Below are positions 35,701-46,882 of a DNA stretch of 64,000 bases, piece by piece. Below the pieces are notes generated by a model. That model saw only the letters and a list, made by a program, of their open reading frames with translations, did not search any database and had not been told where the DNA came from. The translations under genes were made by a program, and so were the position numbers. Location of the stretch: contig CM054178.1 of NCBI GenBank assembly GCA_028829895.1, positions 88,408,058-88,472,057 of the forward strand, read 5' to 3'. This DNA is from Sinotaia quadrata (Eukaryota > Mollusca > Gastropoda > Architaenioglossa > Viviparidae). Within the stretch, counting starts at the first letter, position 1. Every line of letters begins with the position of its first letter.

Positions 35701-37915
35701 GTTGTAGGGTCATGAAATGATGTAGTAACTTCAACTGTCGGCATACATATGTCGAAACCTAAAGTTACCAATATGAATTACTTTTGGCTAGTCTATTGCA
35801 CTTCCATATTTCAAATAAGTAATTAAATAATTTTACAACTGCTCTACTTCAATGTATACATATAAAACGTATAGTTAAGATAAATGTACTCTCTCCAGTA
35901 TTATAGGACGATAATTTATTATAAATGTACTTTCTCCAGTGATTTAGGACTTTAATTTTCTATACCTGTACTTTCTCCAATAATATAGGACGTTAATTTT
36001 CTATACATGTACTTTTTTCAATAATATAGGACGTTAATTTACTATACATGTACTTTCTCCTGCAATATAGGACGTGTGACAGAGTCAATTTGTCCCTCCC
36101 TATTTTAAAATTTAATTGTTATATAAACTGCTAAATTGCCAGTGACCCGACCTTGGGCATTTTTTATGATGTTATTTTGAAAGTGTCTGAGCTTGAAGTA
36201 AACAACCTGAGGCAAGTATATTCTAGTTTTGCTGCCCTAATGGAAACTGAGTGAGCAATCTCTATTATCTAATGATAATCATTTATGAGAACGAGACTAG
36301 CCAATGGGCTGAGTTTAAGAAGTTCACTTGCTCTAGAGAATTCTACACCCTAATCACTTTTGAATTTGAAGTAGAAGAAGAAAGTCTGGCTTGAAGGCAG
36401 TCATTAGCTTGAGTAGTGATTTTAATTGACTGATTGAGAGAGAATGAACTTACTATGATATGATATCATTTTACTATGATATGTTATACTTGCGTTTATG
36501 TAGAAATGTACTAGGTGAGTTAACTTTTATTACTACAAATGTTTGAACTAAGCTGCACCGTGTGGTGTATTAATATGTGACATTATTTGATACACTGTGT
36601 TTATTTTACCATGTGCATGCATGGGATAATGGATACTATTGCATGTTTTGTAAGTTTGAGAATAGAGTGTCAGATAGAATGGAGTTATATTGTGATAAAT
36701 GAGAAACTTAGGTTTGCTCCTTAATTATCTGTTGCAGTGATCAAGTGCCTGTTTTGGTTTGAGTCTCACCCTGTCAGTGTGAATTCGACCCTGATCTGTG
36801 AGTCTCAAATGGAGCCTCAAGTTCTGAACTGGACATTTGATATTGTGACATTGCTGCAAAGGCAAGTGAAAGACTGAGAGCTGATATTGTGACATTATTG
36901 CAAAAGCAAGTGAAAGACTGTCAAGCAGGGCTTAATCTAGGTCACATAAATTTACACATTTAACTCTAATAACTCCATTTCTATTCTCTGATAGGATTAA
37001 TCTGCAATTTGATTGACTCTATTGAATATTTTTTAATTATATATATGTAGAGAGAGACTGTAAACAATAGTTATCTGAATGTGGGTTCGTGGAATATTGT
37101 GTTTAGTTGCCTATTTCATTGTAATTGTCATATGCATATTTGATTTTTCTTTTAATAAATTTATTGACCTTCTTACGCATATTGATATTGATAATCTTAT
37201 GTTGGAGAAGAAAGTGGGTGGATGGGGGCTTGCTAAATGTAGATTAAAAGTCAGATTAGTCTTCTCCTTTAGTAAGAAGTTTTCCTCTCACGGAAACCTT
37301 ATGTGACTGTAAATGTTGGTTGGTGTGGGATAGAGAAAACGTTTACAACTCCAAAATATCCACTAAGTGAGAGTCGAGTGGTATCTGTTGGAGGATCATT
37401 AATAAAATAAAATTAATATTCTTATCACTTGAAATTAGTTATGAGAGATTAATTAATAATAATAATATAATTATCTTCATTAACTAACTGGCTTGTGGTT
37501 TGTACTTTAAAGAAACAATTAAGTACGTACAAAATTTAACAATGTATGTTTTCCAATCAGTGCAATATATAGAGCTAAGTGTAGGTTTTCCAATCAGTGC
37601 AACATATAGAGCTAAGTATAGTTTTTCCAATCAGTGCAATATATAGAGCTAAGTGTAGGTTTTCCAATCAGTGCAACATATAGAGCTAAGTATAGTTTTT
37701 CCAATCAGTGCAATATATAGAGCTAAGTGTAGTTTTCCATTTGAAATAAAACATGGAATGGTGTACACTTCTTCAGTAATGGAGGACTTACAATAATGAA
37801 GACGATGGGCAAGGCCAAAAATGCAGAGAGAATCCATACAGCTACAACCGTCCCCCGGGCGTGCCTCATTGTACAGAAGGACTTGGCCTGGAGCGGAAAC
37901 ACGACAGCCACGACC
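30346..37915 (-). CDS. Class A (rhodopsin-type) G-protein-coupled receptor, 3' four exons; 5' part missing
   Basis: Four minus-strand exons (37915-37792, 33780-33587, 33173-33026, 30777-30346) join through GT/AG introns of about 4.0, 0.4 and 2.2 kb with matching phases, giving 298 codons plus a split first codon. The product starts at the end of TM3/ICL2, then TM4, an ECL2 with the conserved Cys (AYWCIKNY), TM5 with its proline (FLLP) and Tyr (AYSII), a roughly 55-residue ICL3, TM6 with CWGP, TM7 with NPIVY, an amphipathic helix 8 (RNFRQSFKMAM) followed by CACL as a possible palmitoylation site, and a Ser/Thr-rich tail. This is a plasma-membrane receptor coupling an extracellular ligand to G proteins. 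The ICL2 (PLQAKSF) and TM7 style suggest a neuropeptide-type receptor, but I cannot name the ligand. The exon encoding TM1-TM3 and the D/ER pair was not found. A minus-strand AATAAA lies near 29795-29800, about 550 bases past the stop. Confidence 0.92.
31316..31630. repeat. Minisatellite, 45 bp x 7 (intronic)
   Basis: Exactly seven units starting TAACGTGACTTGCATTTCT, with one recurrent A/G variant. The period of 45 leaves open frames on both strands, which I reject as genes. Confidence 0.97.
32563..32751. repeat. (GA)n and (CA)n microsatellites (intronic)
   Basis: GA run at 32563-32652, purine-rich spacer, CA run at 32720-32751. Confidence 0.97.
33026..33173 (-). CDS. GPCR exon: third intracellular loop
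   Basis: A 148-nt exon. The acceptor CTCTGGCAG precedes base 33173; one base completes the Gly codon begun in the previous exon, and 49 codons follow up to donor GTATGAGT (from 33025). The peptide is polar, with Arg/Lys/Ser/Pro and the sequence KRQSVEEKETRKQ leading into TM6, as expected for ICL3. The frame stays open only with this acceptor and phase. Confidence 0.87.
33587..33780 (-). CDS. GPCR exon: ECL2 and TM5
   Basis: A 194-nt exon entered in phase 0 after the acceptor TTCTGTTCAG and left after two bases (GG) at donor GTATGA (33586-33581). It encodes 64 codons: NHQPVGEKIKAYWC, which carries the ECL2 cysteine expected to bond to TM3, then a hydrophobic TM5 with FLLP and AYSII, then the basic start of ICL3 (KVWRVSAMRR). 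Confidence 0.9.
33790..34070. repeat. Minisatellite, about 34 bp x 8 (intronic)
   Basis: Units with CACAGCTACACCAGTTTATA followed by CGTCACAGTGA. It begins only about 10 bases upstream of the exon acceptor at 33781. Confidence 0.94.
34357..34648. repeat. Minisatellite, about 47 bp x 5-6, with a foreign patch (intronic)
   Basis: Units with ACAGCCTAAGTACAGAGA and TGTCGGAACACAGTATGACA. Bases 34382-34420 are a patch also found at 32824-32862. Confidence 0.92.
34980..35265. repeat. Minisatellite, about 36 bp, degenerate (intronic)
   Basis: Variants of GTAGAAA(G)...AGAGTATAATGTAGGGACAA. The pattern decays outward to about 34690 and 35700. Confidence 0.88.
35880..36075. repeat. Minisatellite, about 48 bp x 4 (intronic)
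   Basis: Units with ATGTACTTTCTCCAGTAAT and ATAGGACGTTAATTT. Confidence 0.9.
36076..37550. other. Intronic sequence without recognised features
   Basis: One about 55-bp duplication (GATATTGTGACATT(G/A)(C/T)TGC) at 36838-36920; otherwise unremarkable. Confidence 0.5.
37551..37733. repeat. Minisatellite, 37 bp x 5, alternating variants (intronic)
   Basis: Units TTCCAATCAGTGCAA(T/C)ATAT at 37551, 37588, 37625, 37662 and 37699, alternating between two forms. It lies about 55 bases downstream of the exon donor in transcript orientation. Confidence 0.95.
37792..37915 (-). CDS. GPCR exon: ICL2 and TM4
   Basis: A 124-nt exon. The acceptor is ...CATCCTAG before base 37915 and the donor is GTAAGT at 37791-37786. 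It starts with the last base (G) of a split codon followed by 41 codons, VVAVVFPLQAKSFC... through a TM4 ending PIVFII. By alignment with the usual (D/E)RYxAxxxPL pattern, the split codon falls on the conserved arginine, so the tyrosine position appears to be Val. A 37-bp minisatellite lies just downstream of the donor. Confidence 0.9.
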
Positions 37916-38501
37916 CTAGGATGAAGAGATGAACAAGTTAATCGTTCGCTGTAGGAACTGTCCGAGACGTGCACATTTAGAAGGAAAAGTATTAAAAGTA
38001 ATACAGGAAAGTAAAGCTAACATTAACAAGAAGAAGAAATGAAAGCTACCAGTTTAATAATTATTATGAAGTTGCACAAGTGATGATAAAGCAGACAATT
38101 CAGCAAGCCACATTTAGAAAGAAAAAAAGATCAGCTTATATTTATTTTCCAAATGGAATGGTTTTAAAGAGTGGTTGAGGTGCTTTAAATGCACACAAAT
38201 AAACAAATACATATAAAAGACATAAAGAAAAAATAAAAACGCATGCTATTGACTACGATCATATTGAGTGGAAGAGCTGAGTGCAACATGCAAGAACTTA
38301 AAGGAATACAGAGAGCTGTCGCAGACAATCACATAATAACTACTCGACCGAGCCTACAAGTTCAGAGAAAATGAATTTTTAAAATTATCTTTATAATCCA
38401 AAGATATAAACCATCAAAATACATATTGGTTCCATTTCCTTTTACATGATCATATTTATTTTAATATTTATTTTATTACGAACATACCTTACTTTTTGTT
38501 G

Positions 38502-38503
<2 letters not shown>
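37916..38503. other. No exon recognised upstream of the first GPCR exon in the window
   Basis: Presumably the intron leading to the TM1-TM3 exon; no TM3-like coding segment seen. Confidence 0.5.

Positions 38504-38556
<53 letters not shown>
38504..38556. repeat. (CA)n microsatellite
   Basis: A perfect CA run of about 26 units. Confidence 0.97.
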
Positions 38557-38561
<5 letters not shown>

Positions 38562-39014
38562 GTTTTATTTAATTTTTTAAATAGTTATGAAGGAGAATCA
38601 CATGTAATTTCCTTTTTGTTAATTAGGATATATAAAATCTAATACAATATTTAATTTAGTTTTCCTTTATGTTAATTACGACATACAAACATAAAACATA
38701 TTTAAAGCAATTTCCTTGGTGTTCATTACGACTTATAACTTATTTGAAGTAGTTTTCCTTTTTGTTATTTGTGGCATGCAAACATAAAACATACTGAGTA
38801 TAGTTTTCATTTATGTTAGCTACGAAAACGAAATTAATTTAGGTAGTTCTCATTTTGGTTAGTTATACATACAAACCTATTCTGGGTAGTTTTGATGTTT
38901 ATTATTTACGATACAAACATATTTCACATAGCTATTTTCTGTTAGTTATGACATAAATTTCGGGCAGTTTTCACTTTCTTTGGGACTTATATTTCGGGTA
39001 GTGTTTGTTTTGTT
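38557..39014. repeat. Degenerate TTTTCCTTT..GTTA repeat
   Basis: About 60-bp phrases with ACATA(C/A)AAACATA, AGTTTTC(C/A)TTT and TTAGTTA/TTAATTA recur loosely; an old array. Confidence 0.6.
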
Positions 39015-39119
39015 ACGAAATATATTTCGAGGGTTTTATTGTTACGAAATATATTTCGTGGGCTTTTATTGTTACGAAATATATTTCGTGGGCTTTTTTT
39101 GTTACGAAATATATTTCGT
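39015..39119. repeat. 29-30-bp array x 4 with a palindrome in each unit
   Basis: ACGAAATATATTTCGT (a perfect 16-bp palindrome; last base changed in unit 1) starts at 39015, 39044, 39074 and 39104, separated by GGGCTTTTATTGTT-like linkers. Confidence 0.95.
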
Positions 39120-39501
39120 GTAATATTACTTTTTGTTTTGTTTTACGACATACAAACGCTTACAATATTTGTCTGTGTGTCCGTTTAGAGAAGGAGATGT
39201 TACTGTATTAATATAATGTGTAGCACTACGCATCCAAAATAGATTATCTAAAAAATAGAAAATCTGCGAACAGTTGTCATGTGTTGCTAAAAATGTTGAT
39301 TTCCTTTAAAAAATGTTTTTTGTATAAATATTATTTATCACATTTTTTTTATTAGAGTATAATTACTAATATTAACATTGCAATCCCTCTGCACTGAAAT
39401 GGTGGAATTTTATTTCTAAATAAACGATCAATCGCTTTGCATTGGAATCATGGGGATATACATTTATATGTATGAGCAGACATTGGCTTTGCAGCAAAAT
39501 G

Positions 39502-40134
39502 GCGAAATATATTATCCTGTTTAAAGAGACATAGACTTGCAGTAAAATGATGAATATATTATCCTGTATAATTTGATTTGCCGAGAATGAATATATTATC
39601 CTGTATAAAGAGACATTTGATTTGCAATAAAATGTTGAGCATATTATTCTATATAAAGAGACACTATACTTGCAATAAAATGTTGAGCCTTTTGTTCTGT
39701 ATAAAGAGACTACACTTGCAGTAAAATGGTGAGCATATTATCCTGTATAAAGAGACTATACTTGCAGGAAAATGGTGAGCATATTATCCTTTATAAAGAG
39801 ACTATACTTGCAGTAAAATGGTGAGCATATTATCCTTTATAAAGAGACTATACTTGCAGTAAAATGGTGAGCATATTATCTTTTATAAAGAGACTATACT
39901 TGCAGTAAAATGGTGAGCATATTATCCTGTATAAAGAGACTATACTTGCAGTAAAATGGTGAGCATATTATCCTGTATAAAGAGACTATACTTGCAGGAA
40001 AATGATGAGCATATTATCCTGTATAAAGAGACTACACTTGCAGGAAAATGGTGAGCATATTATCCTGTATAAAGAGACTACACTTGCAGGAAAATGGTGA
40101 GCATATTATCCTGTATAAAGAGACACTAGATTCG
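39502..40134. repeat. Minisatellite, 46 bp x about 13
   Basis: Units TTGCAGTAAAATGGTGAGCA followed by TATTATCCTGTATAAAGAGA. The central copies are nearly identical and the left ones are degenerate. Confidence 0.96.
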
Positions 40135-40195
40135 CAGCTTATGTTGGCGTTAGATATCTTCCAAGCTCTTCCAAACCTGCAGTCATTCTTCTCCT

Positions 40196-40230
40196 GTGTG
40201 CGTGTGTGTTTGTGTGCGTGCGTGCGTGCA

Positions 40231-40287
<57 letters not shown>
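40196..40287. repeat. (GT)n-(GA)n compound microsatellite
   Basis: Interrupted GT run then a GA run. Confidence 0.96.
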
Positions 40288-40288
<1 letters not shown>

Positions 40289-42009
40289 AGTGATTTACTA
40301 AAAGATTTATTCCACAAAGAAGAGCAGCATCGAAACGAATAAGTATGCACTTGTTACATCCTCACTCCTATCACATAAGTTGCTTTAAATTTGCATTTGA
40401 TGACCAGTGTAGTAAGATACGTGAGAGAGAATGAGCTTTCGTTAATGCCCGGAAACAGGTGCGCCCTCATGTCAAAGTTAGGTTGAATTCTCGTCAATTT
40501 CTGCCACCTTATATAGTAAGTGACTGTTGTTTGCCTAATCATTTTTATAACTTAAAATGTGTTTGCATGATTACAGGCAGGACGCTTGTTTGAAAGCGCA
40601 ATAAATCAATGACTGGGTAAGCCAAAGAGTTGTGAAAATATCAGTTAATTAAGTTTTCGTATTATTTTTCATTTCTCACAAATGTGCATTTATGTGCGCG
40701 CGCGCAATATATCATGTAAATGAAGACATTTTGAAAGGTAGGCTATAATTTTGTGAAAAGTATGACTAATTTAATGAAGGTAAATGCAAAGGCGAATTAA
40801 AAAATAGCTGGTGATAATTAAAACATTTAAACTACTCGTATATTTAAACTCCATTCTTTCTCTTCCCCCCCCCACTTCCCATCAATGGCCATAATAATTC
40901 AGTAATTTTGTTTGCGCTAAAGCATAAGTTTTAGTTGCTTTTCACTAACTACCCAGTCCAGTGCAATATTCTTCTGGAAAGTCAAACACTCTAACTCAAC
41001 ATTTCAGCTATACTATCGGGGGGTCTCACTTCGTCCCCACGTCGAAAAACGATTGATCATCTTCAATGACATCAGCCCTAAGTGTACTAATCACAAAGGC
41101 GCCATGCTTTTATCTTCGCCGGAAATGTACATTCGTACCGCCCTTGCCGCCAAGCAAGCAGCGAGTGCATACCGAAAATATTTTGTCTTGACGTTTGCAC
41201 TTCATTAGTATTGACGCAGGTGTACAGGTGTATGGCTCAAGTGAGTCACCTTATGCATATTTCACTATATCCTTAGTGCCTAGGCGTCATTGTCTTAGAG
41301 TGAGTCACCTTATGCATATTTCACTATGTCCTTAGTGCCTAGGCGTCATTGTCTTGAAAAAAATATGGGCTTGATTTTGATTCATACAAAGGGTAGTGTA
41401 ATATTGATTATTTTCAGCATGTGTAATTTATTAAAAATAGAATGTGTTCTTGCAATTAAAAACGCAGACAAAAGTAAATAAATTAATCAATAAAACAAAT
41501 GGAGAAGCAAATAAATACACAAACAAACAAGGAAATAAACTAAACAAAAAAACTACAAAAGCTTCAAAGAAACTACTACAACAATAAACATATGATAAAA
41601 CTGACAAAACAAAGCATAAATAATCAAATAATCAACTAATTTAAATCGTTTCAAATATACATACACAAGCAAACAAGCAAACAAACAACAACAAAAAAAC
41701 AAGCAGGCAAGCAAATAAATAAATAAAACATTAAAATGTTAAGAAATATGGAGTAACATATTACCAGTAAACAATGCAAAATACAAAAATATTGTTTTTA
41801 ATCTCTTGTAATCTAATTCTTGTGGAATGACAAACTGCATTCTCTTGAGTAGGACGATAATATTTAAATTAAGCATTGACATTTTTGGACAGTCATTTTA
41901 CAGGTGTAATAAAATTTCGACAGTAACGGTAAGTTAGACAGAAGGATAAGTGAATTTCAAAATCCAGTTAATGTCTGATAATATACTTAGCGTTTTCTCA
42001 GGAGTTTGA
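40288..42009. other. No gene recognised; one 59-bp duplication
   Basis: 41240-41356 is a near-perfect two-copy repeat starting AGTGAGTCACCTTATGCATA. 41450-41720 is A-rich with AAACAA runs. Nothing coding. Confidence 0.6.
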
Positions 42010-42235
42010 CCTACATTTAAGGGAAAGGTAGTTTACTCGCACATACATTTAGCTTTTCCGCACAGAAATTCAGTTTAGTTAATAAATTAGCTTATCGGCA
42101 CGGAAAGTTAGTTTACTATCATATAAATTTAGCTTTTCTGCATAGAAATTCAGTTTACCTGCACGGACAATTAGCTTATCGGTACATAAATTTAGCTTGT
42201 TTACACAGAAATTTAGCATACTTGAAGAGACATTC
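42010..42235. repeat. Degenerate array, about 29 bp
   Basis: TTTAGCTT(T/A)(T/C)C(C/T)GCACAGAAATT phrases repeat with variation. Confidence 0.75.
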
Positions 42236-44819
42236 GGTCATTAATGTAAGAGTTTTATTAACACTCTAATTGCTTGTACTGCAAACGGCAATCTCTGACT
42301 GGTGTGAGCTTTAAGAATAAATTCTCTAAGAGTCAGAACAATATTTACAAGTGTTTAAGTATGATCTTTTAATGAGCTATTATAAAAATGCTAACTGCCT
42401 TGCGGTTACGCTTCTGTTTTAAGGACTTCAATTGCCAACAGTCAAGATTCGTTGAAGGTTTATTGCCCTGCTTTCTTGTTAATTTAACTCTTATCCACAC
42501 TTGTGTTACAGCTATAAAACGTCCTTATATTTTGTTACTTATTACAAGTATTAGTTAAAGCATCTAAAATATAATGTGTTTGGGACAGGGGAGGAAAGAA
42601 AAAAAAATTTAAAAAAAGAACAAAACCAGTAGAAATGCAGATCGTACAGACAAAAACATCAACAATTTGTTCCCGAAGGCATGATAAAACTCTGACAGCA
42701 AACGAAAGCGGTCAATCAGATACACAAGTTCTACTCGAAATTTAGAGAGACGTGGAAAATGGGGAGATAAACATTACTACGACGAACTTTTCTTGAGACG
42801 TCAGAGTAATGGAACTTGACAGATGATGCTGGGATCTAGGTTTTCGTACTCATGTTGACGTTAGATACTTGCTATTTTGAAGCAATCGACGTCACTGGTA
42901 TTAGCTAATTTTGTGACAGTATTCAACATGGAGTATCCCACCACCCACACAAAATCGCTTTATAGTCTGCTATAGATTGCCTTGTTTGCTTTGTCTTTCA
43001 AGTCCCACTACCAACAGACCAGAGGTCAGGGCGTATCGTAACAGCAATCACTGTGACTAAGAGATCCAGGGCGTCAAATGCCACCAAACAGTTTTAATTC
43101 GGGACTCGAAAACATTATTACAAAAAAGAAAGAGAGAAAGAAAGAAAGGATGAAGGAAAGTGAAGACGAAAACAGAAAAGAAAGAAGACTCCAACTATCG
43201 TAAATAAAAACAAATGAAGGGCTAACATTTCGTGATTGCTCAAACAGTTAATCTCTAGACAAAAAGCAGTTTAAAAGCAGGAGCCTTTCGTGGGTCCTGC
43301 ATATGTAGGCCACACACATTTTATTTACCCATGGAAAACCTTCAGCAAGCAATTTTTTTTTACCCTTCTGACGTAACGAGGCGTTGGTTACACATCGTCG
43401 GAAGGAAGTAATGGTCATCATTTCAGCTTCGTCCCAAATAGATTAATAATTCAAATGTCAACTTCTTTTGCACTAGATCGAGACGGTTATTTTTGTGTGT
43501 TTAATTTAATTTTTAAAAGTAAAACGATGTTTTTCTATATCTTGATTTATCTGTTTGCGAATACAATTTATCTATGGCTGTTCACTCGAGTGATAAATTA
43601 CGCTGGGCACTCTGTGACAGGGTAGAGTGGCACGAAACTGACACACATGCCTTCATGGCAAACGTCCCAACAGGAAGCTTTAGCGTTCCCCATCACCACC
43701 ACCACCCTCACTCCCACCCCACTCTTCCTCCAAAAGATTTTTTGCCTCTATTTATTTTCTTCATGGGCATGAAATTAGCTCCCTTTCCAAGATATGTGTC
43801 CTGGTAAGATGAAGCAATCACACAGAAACTACCCCCTAATCAGTGTAGACACAAGGGAAACAACTGGCAGGGGAGTTGGGGAAACAACCCAAGACTTGTG
43901 AGTTTCTACAGACTAACGTTTTTTACCACCAGATTTGCGAGGGCGTACAAAATAATATCTTGTTTATTTCTCTCTTTCATTTCGGTTCAACATTTATTTC
44001 TTTTTCATCTCTAAAGCCACTCATTGAAAGTCAACTGCACTCACTTTACATCGAGATATTCATTTTAAAACGAGTACATGACCTGAATGTTTTATGCAAA
44101 CTCTCTCAGTAATGCCAGTCCCTTAAAATAAATGTATAAAAATTTTGAAGTGATACTAAAATAAAAATCTGTAAATTTAAAAAGTATCGAGCAAATAAAT
44201 GATAAATATTGGTACATGGAATACTTAAAGGTAAAAAGGGAATAATCACAACAATGAATAAGAAATGAAATATACACAAATAGACAAGAAATCTCACTGA
44301 ATGTAAGTATGTAAATCAGTAAGTATATAATAGAGATTACACATTATTTTAAATCAATAAATAAATATTGCAAGTTGAATTAATCTTCTTGTATGAGCTT
44401 GAATGGGATATAGGTTAATCCCAAATTTACCCAGATATAACAAACAATTCTAAGCAATAACTACGTACAACGTCGTAAACCAGGCTCATACAAAGCTAAA
44501 TATTTAATTTCTAGACAGATTACATTTATTTATTTGTCTTATTTCATTTGACTGTTGTTTGTTCTTTTGTTAAAGCAATAATTTCAGGAATATGAAATGA
44601 AATATTAGTGAATAATGTCTTGTATGAAATCGCAAAACAATGATGTAAGAAAACCTTCGGTTTAGTAGTTACAATTGATTTGTATAAACAATAACAACAA
44701 CAAGAAATTGACGTACAATTTCGTTTAGCACTTCTCCGTGGTTTATGTATTCGATAATAATCAGATAGTTCGAGGTTTAAAACATTATAACAGTTCTCTA
44801 ATTATAATTATTTGTCTGA
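42236..44819. other. No gene recognised
   Basis: The plus ORF at 43574-43807 has a HHHHHPHSHP stretch from CAC/CCC-rich DNA but no domain. The other frames are short and AT-driven. Confidence 0.5.
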
Positions 44820-45195
44820 CGACATACACAATATATTTGACAAAATACACAACAATTTGACGAAATACACCACAAATTGGACGATGTACACAACATATTT
44901 GACGAAATACACCACAAATTGGACGATGTACACAACATATTTGACGAAATACACCACAAATTGGACGATGTACACAACATATTTGACGAAATACACCACA
45001 AATTGGACGATGTACACAACATATTTGACGACATACTCTATTTGTTTTGACGAAATGCACAAAATATTTGATCAAATGCACAATAAATCTGACGAAATAC
45101 TCAAAATATTTGGGGAGTATCAACATGTTTGAGGAAAAACTGTATATATTTGACGAAATTCACAACATATATTTGACGAAATACTCCATTATTTG
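44820..45195. repeat. Minisatellite, 42 bp x 4 plus degenerate flanks
   Basis: Units GACGATGTACACAACATATT at 44880, 44922, 44964 and 45006, with older variants either side (TTTGACGAAAT...). The LTR element is inserted at its right edge. Confidence 0.95.
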
Positions 45196-45200
45196 ACGAT
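45196..45200. repeat. Target-site duplication, left copy (ACGAT)
   Basis: ACGAT directly precedes the first LTR base. The same five bases directly follow the second LTR at 52832-52836. Five bases is usual for Gypsy- and Copia-type integrases. Confidence 0.88.
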
Positions 45201-46882
45201 TGTGACGATCTGTGACAAATTCTGTGTCATGACCTCGTGACCCAATTGCTCGTTTCAAAATTAAATTTTTGAACGGACCTTTGTTGAAATTCACCCGTGA
45301 TACATCAGTATCTAGAAGCTTCTAGCAAGGTCGGATTGTTGCATAACTTTAGGCCAGTGTCCAGCACCTTCGAGATCAACAACATACCACGTGAACGGTC
45401 ACGTGATGCGTTCAATGCAGTTTCATAAAAATGATCATAAGGCGCAAAATCCCTCACTCACTTCCAGACCGGCAGACACACCAGGCAGCTTTAACATAGC
45501 TCGTCCCGCCGCCATACCAGAGTCGTAAGAGAGTCGAAGATGAACCCGCGCTAGAGCAGTAAAATCTACTTTTAAGAGGTAACAATAACACGTCTACTTC
45601 TTACAGTATCTGTTGCATTTATTGATTGTATTTTGTAATTGAATTGACGTATGTATTTTGTGCAGCTTAGCGCTAATTTAGCCAAAGCACGTGTTTCGAT
45701 GTAAAGGGACAAATCTAAAAGTTATTGTATATAAATTATTGTAACTTTTTCTTATCTTTAATTTATATAAATCTTAAATTCACTAGTGCCGCCAGCATGT
45801 CTGTGCACGTGGTGAATTCTTCTTTGTAATTCAAATTGTTCTTGCATATAATTTTTCGTGTAAAATTGTAAAGCATTCATGCTTCATTTTGAATTAATCC
45901 TTTGTGTGAATTCTAATTTTTAATGCTGTAAATATTTGAGAATTCATACGTTCGTGTAACGTTATATGTAACACACACGTGGACCACAATGTATATTTAA
46001 ATATAACCATATTTGAATTGTAAACGACACGATAGTCAAAAATTCTAAATTCAGAACCTTAAACAAAGAAACATGTGCTTGGGTTTTGCGAATATACACG
46101 CAAATAGTTACAGAGCCCAAATCCTTTGTTTCAGCCGGGTTCTTCTTATGTTATTCCTCTCTACCTTCGTACTTCTTGAGTCGTACACCGACTCGGGCGT
46201 CTTCATGACCCATACGTAAAAGTACATCGTGTTAACTACGGTTAACGATCGTCGCAAGTACATTAGCGATGCAGTAATTGAGTGGACATTGACTGTTATG
46301 CTATGCAGTACTGACGATGAGCCAAAGGATGTGGACCAGTTCTAACCAGTTGAACCCCACATGCGACCAAGAGTGTAGTTAAGTATATCTACTAGGGTCC
46401 AGAATCAAGTGACTATTTGGCAATAACAGAAAAGCAAATTCTCGTTAGAACTTTTAACCAGGACGGTAAATGAGAGAACAACGCTGTGTAGAATTAAGAC
46501 GTCGTGTCGTAATTAATCGTTGCTGTTAATTGTTAAACTTATTAAATCTATTTCATTTTGTTAAGAACCTCTTTTTGTAGTAAATTGTATGCATATAGAC
46601 CAAATGGGATTGGATGGGGGCTGTCTGAGCTAAACGAATGACGTAATGAATGCATATGAATCTAAGAGAGTTTTTAACGATTTCCAATCTAGCTAATGTA
46701 CGCAAATTATCAGTTTCGTAAATCTGTGATCTAGACTACAAAGATGCATTTTTAATTTAGTCGAATGATGATTTGAGCAACCAGTCTGTTTAGGTTAAAC
46801 GAGAGAGAATTAATTTAAATAGTAAATTAAAGTTCTATAATTTCCTAAGCAGGGTCTTTAAATAAATACTGGAAACGTAACA
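45201..46882 (+). repeat. 5' long terminal repeat
   Basis: Starts TGTGACGATCTGTGAC and ends GGAAACGTAACA. It should carry the element's promoter and enhancers. Visible sites include twin palindromic E-boxes CACGTG at 45388-45393 and 45400-45405, and an AATAAA at 46861-46866 close to the 3' end. Confidence 0.95.
45388..45405. promoter_or_regulatory. Twin CACGTG E-boxes in the LTR
   Basis: Two perfect CACGTG palindromes start 12 bases apart, in a stretch whose outer parts are themselves inverted. The same pair is at 51337-51354 in the 3' LTR. CACGTG is bound by bHLH factors in animals; a role in element transcription is inference. Confidence 0.4.

Larger units (their letters stand above)
33781..37791 (-). 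other. GPCR intron (TM4 to ECL2 exons), about 4.0 kb
   Basis: A GT/AG intron consisting largely of minisatellites: a 37-bp array beside its donor, about 48-bp, 36-bp and 47-bp arrays in the middle, and a 34-bp array next to its acceptor. No further exon was recognised in it. Confidence 0.85.

Noticed and set aside
43574..43807. 77-codon ORF with a His-rich run
   Set aside because: The His/Pro stretch comes from CACCAC/CTCCCA-rich DNA; no other protein feature.
44785..45132. Long repetitive frames on both strands over the 42-bp array
   Set aside because: The period is divisible by three, so the frames are automatic.
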